The notes below the pieces were generated by a model that was not told the DNA's origin, made no database searches, and saw nothing but the letters and a program-made list of their open reading frames with translations. Shown one piece after another: positions 1-9,844 of a stretch of 64,000 nt of DNA. A program made the position numbers and the translations under genes. This stretch comes from Opitutales bacterium. GTDB lineage: Bacteria; Verrucomicrobiota; Verrucomicrobiia; Opitutales; Seribacteraceae. Numbering within the stretch: the first letter of the stretch is position 1; each line of letters opens with the position of its first letter. The DNA is taken from NCBI GenBank assembly GCA_028045305.1, contig JAOFTV010000001.1:1-64000 (forward strand), written 5' to 3'.

Positions 1-1710
1 GCTATGGATTGTATTATCGTACAGGACGATGATGGTCGTAGAGATGGTGTGGTCAAAAAAGCAATCATGGAAGGTGACAATGAAATTGTTCCTTTGCGCG
101 AAAGAATCATCGGTCGACATTCCGCAGAAGATTTGCACAACCCTTCTAACCCTAGTGAAACTCTTGTCACCAATGGATCATTGATAACGGAAGAAATTGC
201 CCAAAACATAGATGCCTGCGGAATAACCAGAGTCCGGGTCATGTCTCCACTTTCAAGTAGAATTAAGAACGGTATGACCTCTCTTGAATACGGAACTGAT
301 CCATCTACCAATGATGTGGTAAAACAAGGATCAGCAATTGGGATAATTGCCGCACAATCTATTGGGGAGCCCGGAACTCAGCTTACGATGAGGACTTTTC
401 ATATAGGAGGCATTGCGAGTGCCGGCAGGGAAGAACCTGTTATCAATGTTAGAAAATCTGGCATTTTACGCTTTAGGGGCTTGCGGTTGGTCACCCTTGC
501 AAATGGACAGCAAGTTACCCTCAATAAGACAGGTTCCATTCAATTGCTTGATGCAGACGGAAGAATTGTAGATGAATATCCGATTCCAGCTGGTGCACTA
601 TTGCATTTCCAAGATGGAAAAGAGGTAGAAGAGGCATCGCTTCTTGCTCAGTGGGATCCATACAATATCCCTATCCTTTCCGAAAAGAAGGGTGTGATCA
701 CTTTTGAGGATATGCTTCCCGGCGTAACCACAAAAGTAGAAAAAGACGCATCAGGCGGTAAGTCTATGGTAGTTATCGAGCACAAAGAGGACCTTAACCC
801 ACAAATTATAGTAAAAGATACATCCGGAAAAGCCTTGGCCACATATTCGGTCCCAACAGGTGCCCAGGTAGCCGTTGATGAAGGAACTAGAATTGATGCG
901 GGTTCTATTATTGCTAAAACCCCGAGGCAGGCATCTAAAACACAGGACATTACAGGTGGACTGCCACGAGTTGCTGAACTGTTTGAAGCTCGAAGGCCAA
1001 AGGACAGCAATGTTGGTCAGATGGCTAAAATCGACGGCATAGTCTCTGAAGCTGGCACCCTCCGTTCAAAGAAAAGGTTACTTGTAACAAATGAAGAAAC
1101 AGGTCAGGTAGAAGAGCACCTCATACCTCATGGTAAGCATGTATTGGTTCAACATGGAGATTTTGCACACAAGGGTCAGTTAATAACTGAAGGAGCAAAG
1201 GACCCACATGAAATCCTAGAAATTCTTGGGCCTTCAGCCGTACAAGAATACCTTATTGAAGAAATTCAAAAAGTGTACCGTCTTCAAGGTGTAACGATTA
1301 ACGACAAACATTTAGAAGTTATCATATCGAGAATGCTTTTTAAAGTTCGAGTTACAGACCCTGGTGACACTGAATTCTTCTGGGGAGATCAAGTAGATCG
1401 GTTTGCCTTTTTAGACGCAAATGAAAATATTGCCGATAAAGGAGGAAAACCTGCTGAAGCGGAACCAATTCTGCTAGGAATAACAAAAGCATCTCTAGAA
1501 ACTGACAGTTTCATATCAGCTGCATCATTTCAGGAAACCACTCGAGTGCTTACGAATGCTGCAACCCTTGGAAAAGTTGATGAACTTAAAGGTTTTAAGG
1601 AAAATGTAATCATGGGTCATCTGATTCCTGCAGGAACCGGTTTACCTAAGTGGAGGAGACTTAAAGTGGATAGCATTGGAGTTAGTTCAACTGAACCTAT
1701 GTCCGCCTAA
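1..1710 (+). CDS. rpoC: DNA-directed RNA polymerase beta' subunit, C-terminal part (5' end outside window)
   Basis: This is the catalytic RNA polymerase subunit; only the last ~569 codons are present and the frame is open to the window edge, so the ATG at 4 is internal. The segment SIGEPGTQLTMRTFHIGG (residues 119-136 counted from nt 4) lies next to the trigger-loop region, and DITGGLPRVAELFEARRP and LGITKASLETDSFISAASF are hallmark C-terminal blocks. The four cysteines that in E. coli beta' bind the second zinc (C814, C888, C895, C898) are replaced here by Asp10, Ser85, Thr92 and Glu95. The C-terminus is short and lacks the E. coli acidic tail. It is followed, 78 nt later, by rpsL on the same strand. 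Confidence 0.97.
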   Translation, partial: AMDCIIVQDDDGRRDGVVKKAIMEGDNEIVPLRERIIGRHSAEDLHNPSNPSETLVTNGSLITEEIAQNIDACGITRVRVMSPLSSRIKNGMTSLEYGTDPSTNDVVKQGSAIGIIAAQSIGEPGTQLTMRTFHIGGIASAGREEPVINVRKSGILRFRGLRLVTLANGQQVTLNKTGSIQLLDADGRIVDEYPIPAGALLHFQDGKEVEEASLLAQWDPYNIPILSEKKGVITFEDMLPGVTTKVEKDASGGKSMVVIEHKEDLNPQIIVKDTSGKALATYSVPTGAQVAVDEGTRIDAGSIIAKTPRQASKTQDITGGLPRVAELFEARRPKDSNVGQMAKIDGIVSEAGTLRSKKRLLVTNEETGQVEEHLIPHGKHVLVQHGDFAHKGQLITEGAKDPHEILEILGPSAVQEYLIEEIQKVYRLQGVTINDKHLEVIISRMLFKVRVTDPGDTEFFWGDQVDRFAFLDANENIADKGGKPAEAEPILLGITKASLETDSFISAASFQETTRVLTNAATLGKVDELKGFKENVIMGHLIPAGTGLPKWRRLKVDSIGVSSTEPMSA

Positions 1711-1788
1711 TATCTCACATTTCATTTATGTGCTTGTACTATTGAAAAAAAAGTCTACTTTAGAATCTTTACCCTAAATTTCCGCACT

Positions 1789-2163
1789 ATGCCTACGATC
1801 AACCAACTAGTCAGAAAAAGCCGAAGCCTGCAGAAAGCTAAAACTAAGTCTCCTGCACTTAAGGCTTGTCCTTTTCGCAGAGGCGTTTGTGTACAAGTTA
1901 CTACCCGAACCCCTAAGAAACCAAACTCTGCTGTTCGTAAAGTTGCTAAAGTTCGTTTAACCACGGGTCATGAAGTCATTGCTTACATTCCTGACGAGGG
2001 GCACAATTTACAGGAGCATAGTATTGTTCTTCTAAGGGGTGGAAGAGTTAAGGATCTAAATGGTGTCCGCTACCATATCGTTCGTGGAACCCTTGATTGC
2101 CAAGGTGTTGAAAAAAGGCGCCGCAGCAGATCCAAATACGGAGTGAAAAAACCTAAAAGTTAA
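1789..2163 (+). CDS. rpsL: 30S ribosomal protein S12
   Basis: Decoding-centre protein of the small subunit, 124 aa, the normal length. [12 protein letters not shown] (residues 41-52) and GHNLQEHS (71-78) are family signatures. The loop around Lys88 reads KDLNG instead of the near-universal KDLPG, so Asn replaces the proline at residue 91 (Pro90 in mature E. coli numbering). Asp89, the target of RimO methylthiolation in other bacteria, is kept. It lies 5 nt ahead of rpsG and is the first gene of the str cluster. No clear Shine-Dalgarno sequence precedes the ATG. Confidence 0.98.
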   Translation: MPTINQLVRKSRSLQKAKTKSPALKACPFRRGVCVQVTTRTPKKPNSAVRKVAKVRLTTGHEVIAYIPDEGHNLQEHSIVLLRGGRVKDLNGVRYHIVRGTLDCQGVEKRRRSRSKYGVKKPKS

Positions 2164-2168
2164 TATTT

Positions 2169-2642
2169 ATGTCCCGTCGCCGCCAAGCAACCAAACGTCC
2201 TGTCGACCCTGACCCTCGACATGGAAGTCCCCTTATAAGCTCTCTTATCAACATTATCATGTTGAGTGGTAAGAAAGCTGTGGCTCAACGTATTGTTTAC
2301 TCTGCCATTGAAAAAATGGCTGAAAAACTTGAAAAAGGTAACCCTGTAGATTTAGTACTTGGTGCTTTAGAAAATATTCGGCCTAAAATTGAAGTTAAAA
2401 GTCGCCGTGTTGGTGGTGCTACTTACCAAGTGCCAATTGAAGTGGCCTTTGAAAGGCAGCAGAGTCTGGCTTTCCGTTGGGTAGTTAATGCTGCGTCTTC
2501 TAGAAAGGGCACCCCTATGGCAGAGGCATTAGCAAATGAGCTCATTGATGCTTACAACAACACTGGCTCGGTTGTGAAGAAGCGTGAGGAAACTCATAAA
2601 ATGGCTCAAGCAAATCGTGCTTTTGCACACTTGCGCTGGTAG
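2169..2642 (+). CDS. rpsG: 30S ribosomal protein S7
   Basis: Primary assembly protein of the 30S head, contacting the E-site tRNA, 157 aa. The opening [16 protein letters not shown], the [12 protein letters not shown] block and the ending [17 protein letters not shown] match bacterial S7. It is 5 nt after rpsL and 17 nt before fusA, the usual str order. No Shine-Dalgarno sequence is seen before the ATG. Confidence 0.98.
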   Translation: MSRRRQATKRPVDPDPRHGSPLISSLINIIMLSGKKAVAQRIVYSAIEKMAEKLEKGNPVDLVLGALENIRPKIEVKSRRVGGATYQVPIEVAFERQQSLAFRWVVNAASSRKGTPMAEALANELIDAYNNTGSVVKKREETHKMAQANRAFAHLRW

Positions 2643-2659
2643 ACATACGATTTACTGAT

Positions 2660-4816
2660 ATGACTGCAGTATTAGAACCATCCTCCGCGAACGCTTCCGA
2701 TCGTAAAACGATACTTGAACATACGCGTAACATCGGAATCGCCGCACACATAGATGCTGGTAAGACGACTTGTACTGAGAGAGTCCTTTTCTACTCAGGA
2801 GTTGTGCACAAAATTGGTGAGGTTCATGAAGGAAGCGCAACGACTGATTGGATGGAGCAAGAAAGAGAACGCGGCATAACGATCACATCTGCCGCAATTT
2901 CTTGCGGTTGGACTACCAATGAAGGTCCGTTTTCTGGTATAGACCATCGTATAAATATTATAGATACGCCAGGCCATGTAGATTTTACTGCCGAAGTTGA
3001 GCGTTCATTACGAGTCCTTGATGGTGCTGTTGCCGTGTTTACTTCTGTTGAAGGTGTGCAACCTCAATCTGAAACAGTTTGGAGACAGATGGACAAGTAC
3101 CATGTACCCCGTCTGGGTTTCATTAATAAGATGGACCGCATGGGATCTGACTTTTTGTCTGCCCTTCAGACCATGCGCGATAAATTGGGTGCAAATGCAC
3201 ACCCGTTGTACTTAACAATTGGTGCAGAAGAAAACTTTAAGGGACTCATTGACCTTGTTAAGATGGTCGCTTATATTTACGATGAATCCGATCAAAGTGG
3301 TGTTAGTTTCGATACCGTTGAAATTCCCGAAGATCAACTTGACCAAGCCAAAGAATACAGAGAGTCGTTGATCGAGGCACTTTCAGATTTCGATGATGAT
3401 ATTGCCACTAAATACCTTGAGGGCGATGACATCTCTGAGGACGATCTGAGAAGAGCCATTCGTACCGCAACAATCTCCATCAAGTTTGTTGGTGTTATTC
3501 CCGGAAGTGCATTCAAGAACAAAGGAGTTCAAATGCTAATGGATGCCGTTGTAAACTACCTCCCTTCCCCGCTTGATCTCCCCCCAATGAAAGGTGAGGA
3601 TTCAGACGAGAATGAGGTACAGGTCGTTCCTGATGACAGCAAGCCTCCTGCAGGACTTGCTTTTAAGTTGATGACAGACCCTTATGTAGGAAAACTTGTT
3701 TTTTATCGACTGTATCAAGGTACCTTAAAGAAAGGCTCTACTTTATATAACCCTCGCACTCGCAACTCAGAAAGAGTTTCTCGCCTCATGATCATGAGAG
3801 CTGACGCTCGTGAGGATATCGAGGTAGCGTACTCTGGTGATATTTGTGCGTTAATTGGTGTTAAGAATGTAGTAACTGGGGATACTCTTTGTGATAAGTC
3901 TTTAGATCTAAGGCTTGAGCCGCCAACTTTTCCAGAGCCCGTTATTTCTATGTCTATTGAACCAGCAACTAAAGCTGATCAAGAGAAGATGTCAGTAGGA
4001 TTACAACGGCTTGCTGAAGAAGATCCAACTTTCGGACTCTCAACCAACGAAGAAACCGGTCAAACTATTATTGCTGGAATGGGTGAGCTTCACCTTGATA
4101 TAATTAGAGATCGTCTTTTTCGTGAATTCAAAGTTGAGGCAACTGCCGGAAAGCCTCAAATTGCTTATCGCGAGTCAATTACTTCTTCGGCAGAAGGTGT
4201 GGGTAAGTTTGTTAGGCAATCTGGTGGTCGTGGTCAATACGGTCATGCAGTTATTCAAATTGAAGCTCTTGAAAAAGGTAAGGGTATTGAGTTGGAAAAC
4301 AAGATTGTTGGAGGTTCGATACCCAAAGAGTTTATTAAGCCTACTCTGGACGGTATAAGAGAAGCATCGCAAGGTGGAGTTATTGCTGGTTATCCTGTCA
4401 TCGATTTTAAGGTAACATTAGTTGATGGCTCTTTTCATGATGTTGATTCCTCTGAAATGGCTTTCAAGATGGCAGGAATTTTTGCTTTCAAGGATGCCAT
4501 GAACAAGGCTTCCCCTATCCTGCTTGAACCAATCATGAAGGTTGAGGTTTCTACTCCCGATGAATATCAGGGCGAACTAATGGGTGACCTTAATCGTAGG
4601 CGTGGTCAAATTCAGGGCATGGAAACGCGCGGCACTGTTTGTATTTTGGATGCTTATGTACCACTTGAGAACATGTTTGGTTATTCCACCGACATGCGTT
4701 CCCTTTCTTCTGGTCGTGCTGACTACTCCATGACCCCATCTCATTTCGATCAAGTCCCCCAAAATTTGGTTAAAAATATTGTTGAAACTTCCTCTAGAGA
4801 ACCTGCTAGAAGCTAA
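2660..4816 (+). CDS. fusA: Elongation factor G
   Basis: GTPase that drives ribosomal translocation, 718 aa. The G domain shows P-loop AHIDAGKTT (residues ~29-37), switch-[11 protein letters not shown] and the base-specificity motif NKMDR. The insert, domain III-IV and the C-terminal [11 protein letters not shown] region are all present, so the protein is full length. It follows rpsG and is itself followed after only 3 nt by rpsJ, whereas many bacteria have tuf at this place. The str and S10 clusters are therefore fused with no EF-Tu gene between them. Confidence 0.98.
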   Translation: MTAVLEPSSANASDRKTILEHTRNIGIAAHIDAGKTTCTERVLFYSGVVHKIGEVHEGSATTDWMEQERERGITITSAAISCGWTTNEGPFSGIDHRINIIDTPGHVDFTAEVERSLRVLDGAVAVFTSVEGVQPQSETVWRQMDKYHVPRLGFINKMDRMGSDFLSALQTMRDKLGANAHPLYLTIGAEENFKGLIDLVKMVAYIYDESDQSGVSFDTVEIPEDQLDQAKEYRESLIEALSDFDDDIATKYLEGDDISEDDLRRAIRTATISIKFVGVIPGSAFKNKGVQMLMDAVVNYLPSPLDLPPMKGEDSDENEVQVVPDDSKPPAGLAFKLMTDPYVGKLVFYRLYQGTLKKGSTLYNPRTRNSERVSRLMIMRADAREDIEVAYSGDICALIGVKNVVTGDTLCDKSLDLRLEPPTFPEPVISMSIEPATKADQEKMSVGLQRLAEEDPTFGLSTNEETGQTIIAGMGELHLDIIRDRLFREFKVEATAGKPQIAYRESITSSAEGVGKFVRQSGGRGQYGHAVIQIEALEKGKGIELENKIVGGSIPKEFIKPTLDGIREASQGGVIAGYPVIDFKVTLVDGSFHDVDSSEMAFKMAGIFAFKDAMNKASPILLEPIMKVEVSTPDEYQGELMGDLNRRRGQIQGMETRGTVCILDAYVPLENMFGYSTDMRSLSSGRADYSMTPSHFDQVPQNLVKNIVETSSREPARS

Positions 4817-4819
4817 ATC

Positions 4820-5128
4820 ATGAATGGACATAAAATACGCATAAAACTGAAAGGCTTTGATTATCGAGTAATTGATCAATCTGCATCTGATATTGTTGAT
4901 ACAGCTAAGAGAACGGGTGCTCGTGTAGCTGGTCCGATACCAATGCCTACTCGTATCGAGCGATATACTGTTAATCGTTCACCTCATGTTGATAAAAAGT
5001 CTATGGATCAGTTCGAACTGCGTACCCACAAGAGGCTTATTGACATTATTGAGCCAACTGTTCAAACGGTTGACGAATTAAAGAAACTAAATCTTCCTGC
5101 TGGTGTTGAAATCAACATCAATGTTTAA
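4820..5128 (+). CDS. rpsJ: 30S ribosomal protein S10
   Basis: 30S head protein (NusE in antitermination), 102 aa. [15 protein letters not shown] at the N-terminus, the loop motif RTHKRLIDI and the C-terminal [11 protein letters not shown] are diagnostic. It is 3 nt after fusA and 80 nt before rplC. That 80-nt space carries a stem-loop, described separately. Confidence 0.98.
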   Translation: MNGHKIRIKLKGFDYRVIDQSASDIVDTAKRTGARVAGPIPMPTRIERYTVNRSPHVDKKSMDQFELRTHKRLIDIIEPTVQTVDELKKLNLPAGVEININV

Positions 5129-5163
5129 CTTTACAAGCCATCACTTAATTATAACTTAAACCC

Positions 5164-5207
5164 CTTTAAAGCAGGTTTTAAAGCATTATGTCGCCTGCCG
5201 CTTAAAG
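5164..5207 (+). promoter_or_regulatory. Stem-loop abutting the rplC start, possible translational control element
   Basis: CTTTAA (5164-5169) pairs with TTAAAG (5202-5207) and GCAGG (5171-5175) pairs with CCTGC (5194-5198). Together they form an 11-bp stem with a 1x3 internal loop and an 18-nt apical loop. The stem ends one base before the rplC ATG at 5209 and includes the only purine-rich stretch in front of it, so it could mask the ribosome-binding site. Most neighbouring gene junctions in the operon are only a few to a few tens of bases. Function is inferred from position and geometry. Confidence 0.45.
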
Positions 5208-5208
5208 A

Positions 5209-5853
5209 ATGAAATTAGAACTTTTAGGAAAAAAGCTTGGGATGTCCCAAGTATATGACGAAGATAACAATCTTGTCCCGGTAACTATTATTCAAGCAGG
5301 TCCCTGCCCCGTGCTCCAAGTCAAAACAATTGATTTGGATGGTTATAGTGCAGTGCAGATAGGGTATAATCCTAAAGGTAAGTCCCCTAACAAATCCAAT
5401 CGTTGCACAAATGGTCATGCTTCCAAAGCAAGTGTAGAACCTCAACAAATATCTAGAGAATTTCGTTTAGAAAATGATCATGACTTCACTGTTGGAAAGA
5501 TTCTGACGGTCAATGACTTTTCAGATATTGCCATGGTGGATGTTGTCTCCACAACCAAAGGAAAAGGCTTTCAAGGTGTGGTTAAAAGATGGAATTTTGC
5601 TGGAGGTCCTGCTTCTCACGGTTCCATGTTCCATAGAAGGGGTGGATCCTACGGTCTTTGCCAATGGCCTGGTCGTGTATTCAAAAACAAAAAAATGCCA
5701 GGTCATATGGGTGATGTTCAACGCACAACTCAAAACTTGAAGGTGCTAAAGACTATACCAGAGAAAAACTTAATCTTAGTTAAAGGGAGTGTTCCGGGTC
5801 ACAAGGGAGGAATTATTTCCATCCGGATCGCTAAGAAACTCAAGATTTCCTAA
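5209..5853 (+). CDS. rplC: 50S ribosomal protein L3
   Basis: Early assembly protein of the 50S subunit near the peptidyl-transferase centre, 214 aa. It opens with LLGKKLGMSQVYDEDN. The GKGFQGVVKRW block and MFHRRGGSYG lead into the finger loop that reaches the centre, and MPGHMGDVQRTTQNL follows. It is the first gene after the long spacer downstream of rpsJ and is 12 nt before rplD. Confidence 0.98.
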   Translation: MKLELLGKKLGMSQVYDEDNNLVPVTIIQAGPCPVLQVKTIDLDGYSAVQIGYNPKGKSPNKSNRCTNGHASKASVEPQQISREFRLENDHDFTVGKILTVNDFSDIAMVDVVSTTKGKGFQGVVKRWNFAGGPASHGSMFHRRGGSYGLCQWPGRVFKNKKMPGHMGDVQRTTQNLKVLKTIPEKNLILVKGSVPGHKGGIISIRIAKKLKIS

Positions 5854-5865
5854 AATACTACAGCC

Positions 5866-6510
5866 ATGAAATTTAAGTTATTTAAAAAAGATGGTTCATC
5901 TGCCGAAGATAGAGATATCGAAAATTTTCCGTCTCTAGATGAAGGCAAAGGTGTAGATGCTTTACGGCAGTGTATCTTGGCGGTACGAGCCAATAAAAGG
6001 CAAGGTAATGCTTCTACCAAAACTAGAGATGAAGTTTCTGGATCTGGAAAAAAGATCTACAGGCAAAAAGGCCTTGGTACAGGCAGGGCTGGTGATAAGC
6101 GTGCAATCCAAAGGACGGGCGGGGGTGTTGCTTTTGGACCCAAACCACGTTCCTACAATCAAAAAACCAACACCAAAGTTCGTAAACTCGCTCTTACTCG
6201 TGCTCTTGTAGACCATGCATCTGATGGAGCCATTTCATTGATTGAAGATTGGGCTCCTGAAACCCACAAAACTAAAGATTTCTTAAACTTGTTGGTTTCC
6301 ATCGGTTCAACCAAGAAGACTTTGATTATAGATGATCTCTTCGAGAAAAATACTACTCTTGCTGCTCGTAACCTCAAAAAAGTTAAGCTGAGCAAAGCAA
6401 TTGAAGTTAGTGCGATTGATATAATTAGTGCTGATCTCGTAATTTGCAGCCTCAAGGGAATGTCCACAATATTAAACAAATTAAACACTGTTCACAGTGA
6501 AAAGTCATGA
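5866..6510 (+). CDS. rplD: 50S ribosomal protein L4
   Basis: 50S protein lining the exit tunnel; in E. coli it also represses its own operon. Length is 214 aa. The tunnel-loop sequence KKIYRQKGLGTGRAGDKRA and GGVAFGPKPRSY are characteristic. The last four bases overlap the rplW start (ATGA), implying translational coupling. Whether L4 autoregulates here is not known; the only long leader in this area is the one before rplC. Confidence 0.97.
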   Translation: MKFKLFKKDGSSAEDRDIENFPSLDEGKGVDALRQCILAVRANKRQGNASTKTRDEVSGSGKKIYRQKGLGTGRAGDKRAIQRTGGGVAFGPKPRSYNQKTNTKVRKLALTRALVDHASDGAISLIEDWAPETHKTKDFLNLLVSIGSTKKTLIIDDLFEKNTTLAARNLKKVKLSKAIEVSAIDIISADLVICSLKGMSTILNKLNTVHSEKS

Positions 6511-6797
6511 AAGAGTCGGTTACTATATTGAAGGATGCTTTGCTTACAGAGAAAGCAACAATGTTATCTGCCAACCTCAACAAGTATGTCTTTAATGTTT
6601 ATCCAGAGGCAACCAGAACAAATGTTAAGACTGCTATCGAAAATACTTTTGGCGTAAGTGTCATGAAAGTTAACACATTGACGCAAAAGCCCAAGACTAA
6701 GCGTGATCGTATGCGTAAAGGAAAGCTCGGACACACTGCATTATCCAAAAAGGCTATTGTTACACTTAAAGCTGGGGACAGCATTGATCTTGCTTAA
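6507..6797 (+). CDS. rplW: 50S ribosomal protein L23
   Basis: Protein at the tunnel exit that docks SRP and trigger factor, 96 aa. The early LLTEKATML motif, the KYVFNVYPEATRTNVKTAIE block and the Lys/Arg-rich extended loop fit L23. The ATG overlaps the rplD stop by 4 nt. The next gene, rplB, has a recognisable GGAG upstream, one of few in this cluster. Confidence 0.97.
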   Translation: MKESVTILKDALLTEKATMLSANLNKYVFNVYPEATRTNVKTAIENTFGVSVMKVNTLTQKPKTKRDRMRKGKLGHTALSKKAIVTLKAGDSIDLA

Positions 6798-6814
6798 TAG
6801 GAGAAGTTAATCGA

Positions 6815-7654
6815 ATGGCAATTTTACAACAAAAACCAGTCACTCCAAGTGGCAGATTTTATATCAAGAACAAGCAGGATCTTGCGAAAAAACGCCCCGA
6901 GAAAGCCCTTACATCTGGCCACCATCGCAAAAAAGGCAGAAATGCTTACGGGCGTATTACTAGTCGTAGACGTGGTGGAGGTCATAAAAGGTTATATCGC
7001 CAAATAGACTTTCGACGTGAGCGAATTGATGAGCCTGCTGAAGTCATTGCCCTCGAGTATGATCCAAATCGCACTGCAAATCTTGCTTTAATCCAATATA
7101 ATGATGGAGTTAAAGCATATATATTAGCTCCTGCTTCTGTTGATATTGGTACAGTTTTAGTAAGTACAAATTCAATTAATGAATTTAAACCTGGAAATGC
7201 CATGCCCCTTAAATTTTTACCAATGGGCACCAAAGTTCATTGTGTTGAAATGCTCCCTGGTGCAGGAGCAAAAATTTGTAGGTCAGCAGGAAGCGAAGTA
7301 CGCTTAATTTCAGTGGATGGTGATGTTGCTTCTCTTAAGATGCCAAGTGGTGAAATCCGCATTGTTAAATCGGATTGTCGTGCAACTATTGGTGCAGTAG
7401 GAAATGGAAACCATCAAAAGTCTACCATTGGTAAAGCTGGAAGAAACCGATGGAAAGGACGTCGTCCTCGTGTAAGAGGTGTGGCTATGAATCCTGTAGA
7501 TCACCCAATGGGCGGTGGTGAGGGAAGAACATCAGGCGGTGGTCATCCTTCTTCACCTTGGGGTCAGCTTTCAAAAGGTTTTCCTACGCGTAAAAAATCT
7601 AAACCCTCAAACTCCATGATCATCACTCGAAGAAATGGTCGTCGAATGAAGTAA
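6815..7654 (+). CDS. rplB: 50S ribosomal protein L2
   Basis: Core 50S protein needed for subunit joining and peptidyl transfer, 279 aa. [12 protein letters not shown] (N-terminal RNA-binding domain) and the near-invariant [16 protein letters not shown] loop, which contains the histidine implicated in peptidyl transferase, are present. An AGGAG-like sequence (6798-6803) sits about a dozen bases before the ATG. Confidence 0.98.
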   Translation: MAILQQKPVTPSGRFYIKNKQDLAKKRPEKALTSGHHRKKGRNAYGRITSRRRGGGHKRLYRQIDFRRERIDEPAEVIALEYDPNRTANLALIQYNDGVKAYILAPASVDIGTVLVSTNSINEFKPGNAMPLKFLPMGTKVHCVEMLPGAGAKICRSAGSEVRLISVDGDVASLKMPSGEIRIVKSDCRATIGAVGNGNHQKSTIGKAGRNRWKGRRPRVRGVAMNPVDHPMGGGEGRTSGGGHPSSPWGQLSKGFPTRKKSKPSNSMIITRRNGRRMK

Positions 7655-7662
7655 TTGCTACT

Positions 7663-7932
7663 ATGACCAGATCGATAAAAAAAGGATTCTTTGTTGACCC
7701 ACATCTCATTAAAAAGGTCCAAACCGCTCAAGATAAGGGTGATCGCAAACCCATTAAAACATGGTCACGCCGTTCAACGATTACACCTGATTTTGTTGGG
7801 CTTAATTTCACTGTTCACAATGGTAAAAATTTTCTCCCTGTTTATGTCACTGAAAATATGGTTGGTCACAAACTCGGTGAGTTTTCAGCAACTCGCTCAT
7901 TCAAGTCTCATAACCCACACACACAAAAGTAG
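7663..7932 (+). CDS. rpsS: 30S ribosomal protein S19
   Basis: 30S head protein, 89 aa, full length. It opens with [14 protein letters not shown]. The [15 protein letters not shown] block and [15 protein letters not shown] near the end are typical. Its stop codon lies immediately upstream of the rplV start, as in other S10 operons. Confidence 0.98.
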   Translation: MTRSIKKGFFVDPHLIKKVQTAQDKGDRKPIKTWSRRSTITPDFVGLNFTVHNGKNFLPVYVTENMVGHKLGEFSATRSFKSHNPHTQK

Positions 7933-7934
7933 TG

Positions 7935-8273
7935 ATGGATATTAAATCCTATTCAAAATACATGCGCATTTCGCCGAAGAAGGCTCGGGAAGTTGCAAGG
8001 ATATTGCCTGGTCGAAAAGCGACAGAGGGAGTATCTTTACTGAAGTATATCCCTCGTAAGGCAGCACGTATGTTAGACAAAACCCTTCGCTCTGCTATGG
8101 CAAATGCAGAAAACAATGCAAATTTAAACGCGGATGATTTGATCATTCGTGAAGCTATTGTCGAAGAGGGTCCAGCGTTGAAACGCTTTCGACCTTGTGC
8201 ACGCGGATCGGCACATCCTTACAAAAAGAGAATGAGTCACCTAAGAATCACCCTAACAGACGAAACTATTTAA
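7935..8273 (+). CDS. rplV: 50S ribosomal protein L22
   Basis: 50S protein of the exit tunnel, 112 aa from the ATG at 7935; a GTG at 7932 overlapping the rpsS stop is the alternative. [16 protein letters not shown] is the N-terminal signature. The C-terminal segment [20 protein letters not shown] includes the beta-hairpin that reaches the tunnel wall. The gene ends 5 nt before rpsC. Confidence 0.96.
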   Translation: MDIKSYSKYMRISPKKAREVARILPGRKATEGVSLLKYIPRKAARMLDKTLRSAMANAENNANLNADDLIIREAIVEEGPALKRFRPCARGSAHPYKKRMSHLRITLTDETI

Positions 8274-8278
8274 AACAA

Positions 8279-8914
8279 ATGGGCCAAAAAGTAAATCCTA
8301 TCGGTTTTCGACTAAGTGTTCGCAGAAATTGGAGTGCACGATGGTACGCCAACAAATTTGATTATCCCTCTTTCCTGGAAGAGGATAATAAAATACGCGG
8401 CTTCCTCGAAAAAAAGCTCAGATACGCATCAGTGCCTCGAATTGTAATTGAGCGTGCATCCACTCGTACCCGTGTGACTATTTGGACAGCACGTCCCGGC
8501 ATTGTTATTGGGCGTAAGGGCCAAGAACTTGATTCATTAAGGGATACTCTCAATCGTACGGTTGGTAAAGAAGTCCGCCTTGAGATTCAAGAGATCAAGA
8601 AACCAGATTTAGTTGCTTCTCTCGTAGCCGAAAGTGTTGCTTTACAGCTTGAACGCAGAATTGCCTTCAGGCGTGCTATGAAAAAAGCGGTTCAAACTAC
8701 TATGTCCATGGGTGCTGAAGGAATTCGTATTCAGTGTGCTGGCCGTTTAGCTGGTGCCGATATCGCACGTACTGAGCAATTGCGTGAAGGTCGTGTTCCT
8801 TTGCACACACTCCGTGAAAATATTGACTACGGCTTAGTTGAAGCTAACACAGTCTACGGAATTATTGGCATAAAGTGTTGGATCTGCCTAAAGGACGAAG
8901 ACAAAATTTTCTAA
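8279..8914 (+). CDS. rpsC: 30S ribosomal protein S3
   Basis: 30S protein at the mRNA entry tunnel with helicase activity, 211 aa. The start at 8279 gives [12 protein letters not shown], the universal N-terminus; an in-frame ATG at 8195 lies inside rplV and is rejected. The KH motif is [13 protein letters not shown], and the C-terminal domain contains [18 protein letters not shown]. It lacks the long basic tail seen in some S3 proteins. Confidence 0.97.
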   Translation: MGQKVNPIGFRLSVRRNWSARWYANKFDYPSFLEEDNKIRGFLEKKLRYASVPRIVIERASTRTRVTIWTARPGIVIGRKGQELDSLRDTLNRTVGKEVRLEIQEIKKPDLVASLVAESVALQLERRIAFRRAMKKAVQTTMSMGAEGIRIQCAGRLAGADIARTEQLREGRVPLHTLRENIDYGLVEANTVYGIIGIKCWICLKDEDKIF

Positions 8915-8926
8915 CATATTTAAGTC

Positions 8927-9349
8927 ATGCCAAAGCTTTTACCATCACGCACAAAATTTCGTAAAGTCCACAAAGGGCGTATTCGTGGTTCAGCCTCTAG
9001 AGGTAACTCAGTTGCTTTTGGGGAATTTGGAATCCAGTCTCTTTCACGTGGCAGAATGACCTCCAATCAAATTGAAGCTGCTCGTGTTGCGATTAACCGA
9101 CACCTCAAAAGAAAAGGTAAGGTTTGGATTCGGGTATTCCCTCACAAGCCTGTTACAAAGAAACCGGCAGAAACGCGCCAAGGAAAAGGAAAGGGTCCTG
9201 TTGATCATTGGGTAGCCGTGATAAAGCCTGGACACGTTCTTTTCGAAATTGCTGGTTGTTCATTAACTGTAGCTAGGGAGGCACTCGGCCTTGCTGATGG
9301 AAAACTACCCTTTCGTTGTAGGCTTATAACTCGCGAACGTACTTTTTAA
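8927..9349 (+). CDS. rplP: 50S ribosomal protein L16
   Basis: 50S protein near the A-site tRNA elbow, 140 aa. The motifs [23 protein letters not shown] and [16 protein letters not shown] (the loop approaching the peptidyl-transferase centre) identify it. It lies 12 nt after rpsC and 9 nt before rpmC. Confidence 0.98.
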   Translation: MPKLLPSRTKFRKVHKGRIRGSASRGNSVAFGEFGIQSLSRGRMTSNQIEAARVAINRHLKRKGKVWIRVFPHKPVTKKPAETRQGKGKGPVDHWVAVIKPGHVLFEIAGCSLTVAREALGLADGKLPFRCRLITRERTF

Positions 9350-9358
9350 ATTTATTCC

Positions 9359-9556
9359 ATGAAAATGTCCGAAGTTAAAGAACTCTCCGTTCAAGAAATT
9401 AATAAGAAGTTAAGGGAATTGGGCGATGAACTACTCCAGTTAAAAGTTAGAAAGCAAACTGGCCAGGTTGAAAAGCCGCACATGATCAAAGAGATCAAGC
9501 GTGACAGAGCTCGTTTGCTTACCCAAATACATTCAACAGATAACTCACTTACCTAA
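9359..9556 (+). CDS. rpmC: 50S ribosomal protein L29
   Basis: Small helical protein near the tunnel exit, 65 aa. ELSVQEINKKLRELGDELL and LRVRK-like LKVRKQTGQVEKPH, followed by IKEIKRDRARLLTQI, match L29. A second ATG at 9365 is a possible start. It sits in the standard order between rplP and rpsQ. Confidence 0.95.
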   Translation: MKMSEVKELSVQEINKKLRELGDELLQLKVRKQTGQVEKPHMIKEIKRDRARLLTQIHSTDNSLT

Positions 9557-9566
9557 TTATATTTAA

Positions 9567-9839
9567 ATGACCGAAGAAGCTAATAGAAATAATCGTAAGC
9601 AATTGATGGGTGTTGTTCGCTCCAAAACTGGAGACAAATCAATCAAGGTTGTTTATGAATATAAAACTCCTCACCCTTTGTACAAGAAAGAGATCAGACG
9701 TAAAACAACTGTGCATGCACACGACGAAGAAAACATTTCTAAAGTCGGTGATAAAGTTAGGATCAGTTCGACACGCCCCATTAGCAAACTTAAGAGGTGG
9801 CGGGTTGTTGAACTTGTTGAAGAGGCACCAATCGTTTAA
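9567..9839 (+). CDS. rpsQ: 30S ribosomal protein S17
   Basis: Primary 16S-binding protein with an OB fold, 90 aa. [37 protein letters not shown] and the C-terminal [13 protein letters not shown] are diagnostic. The gene is 5 nt before rplN. Confidence 0.98.
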   Translation: MTEEANRNNRKQLMGVVRSKTGDKSIKVVYEYKTPHPLYKKEIRRKTTVHAHDEENISKVGDKVRISSTRPISKLKRWRVVELVEEAPIV

Positions 9840-9844
9840 TTGTT

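Noticed and set aside
648-1010. Reverse-strand ORF inside rpoC
   Set aside because: It is a shadow of strongly conserved rpoC coding sequence.
1734-1766. Promoter-like TTGTAC and TAGAAT between rpoC and rpsL
   Set aside because: The spacing is 21 nt, too long for a normal promoter, and the genes may be co-transcribed.
8195-8278. Upstream in-frame ATG extending rpsC
   Set aside because: It lies inside rplV and would add a non-conserved N-terminus before the universal MGQKVNP start.
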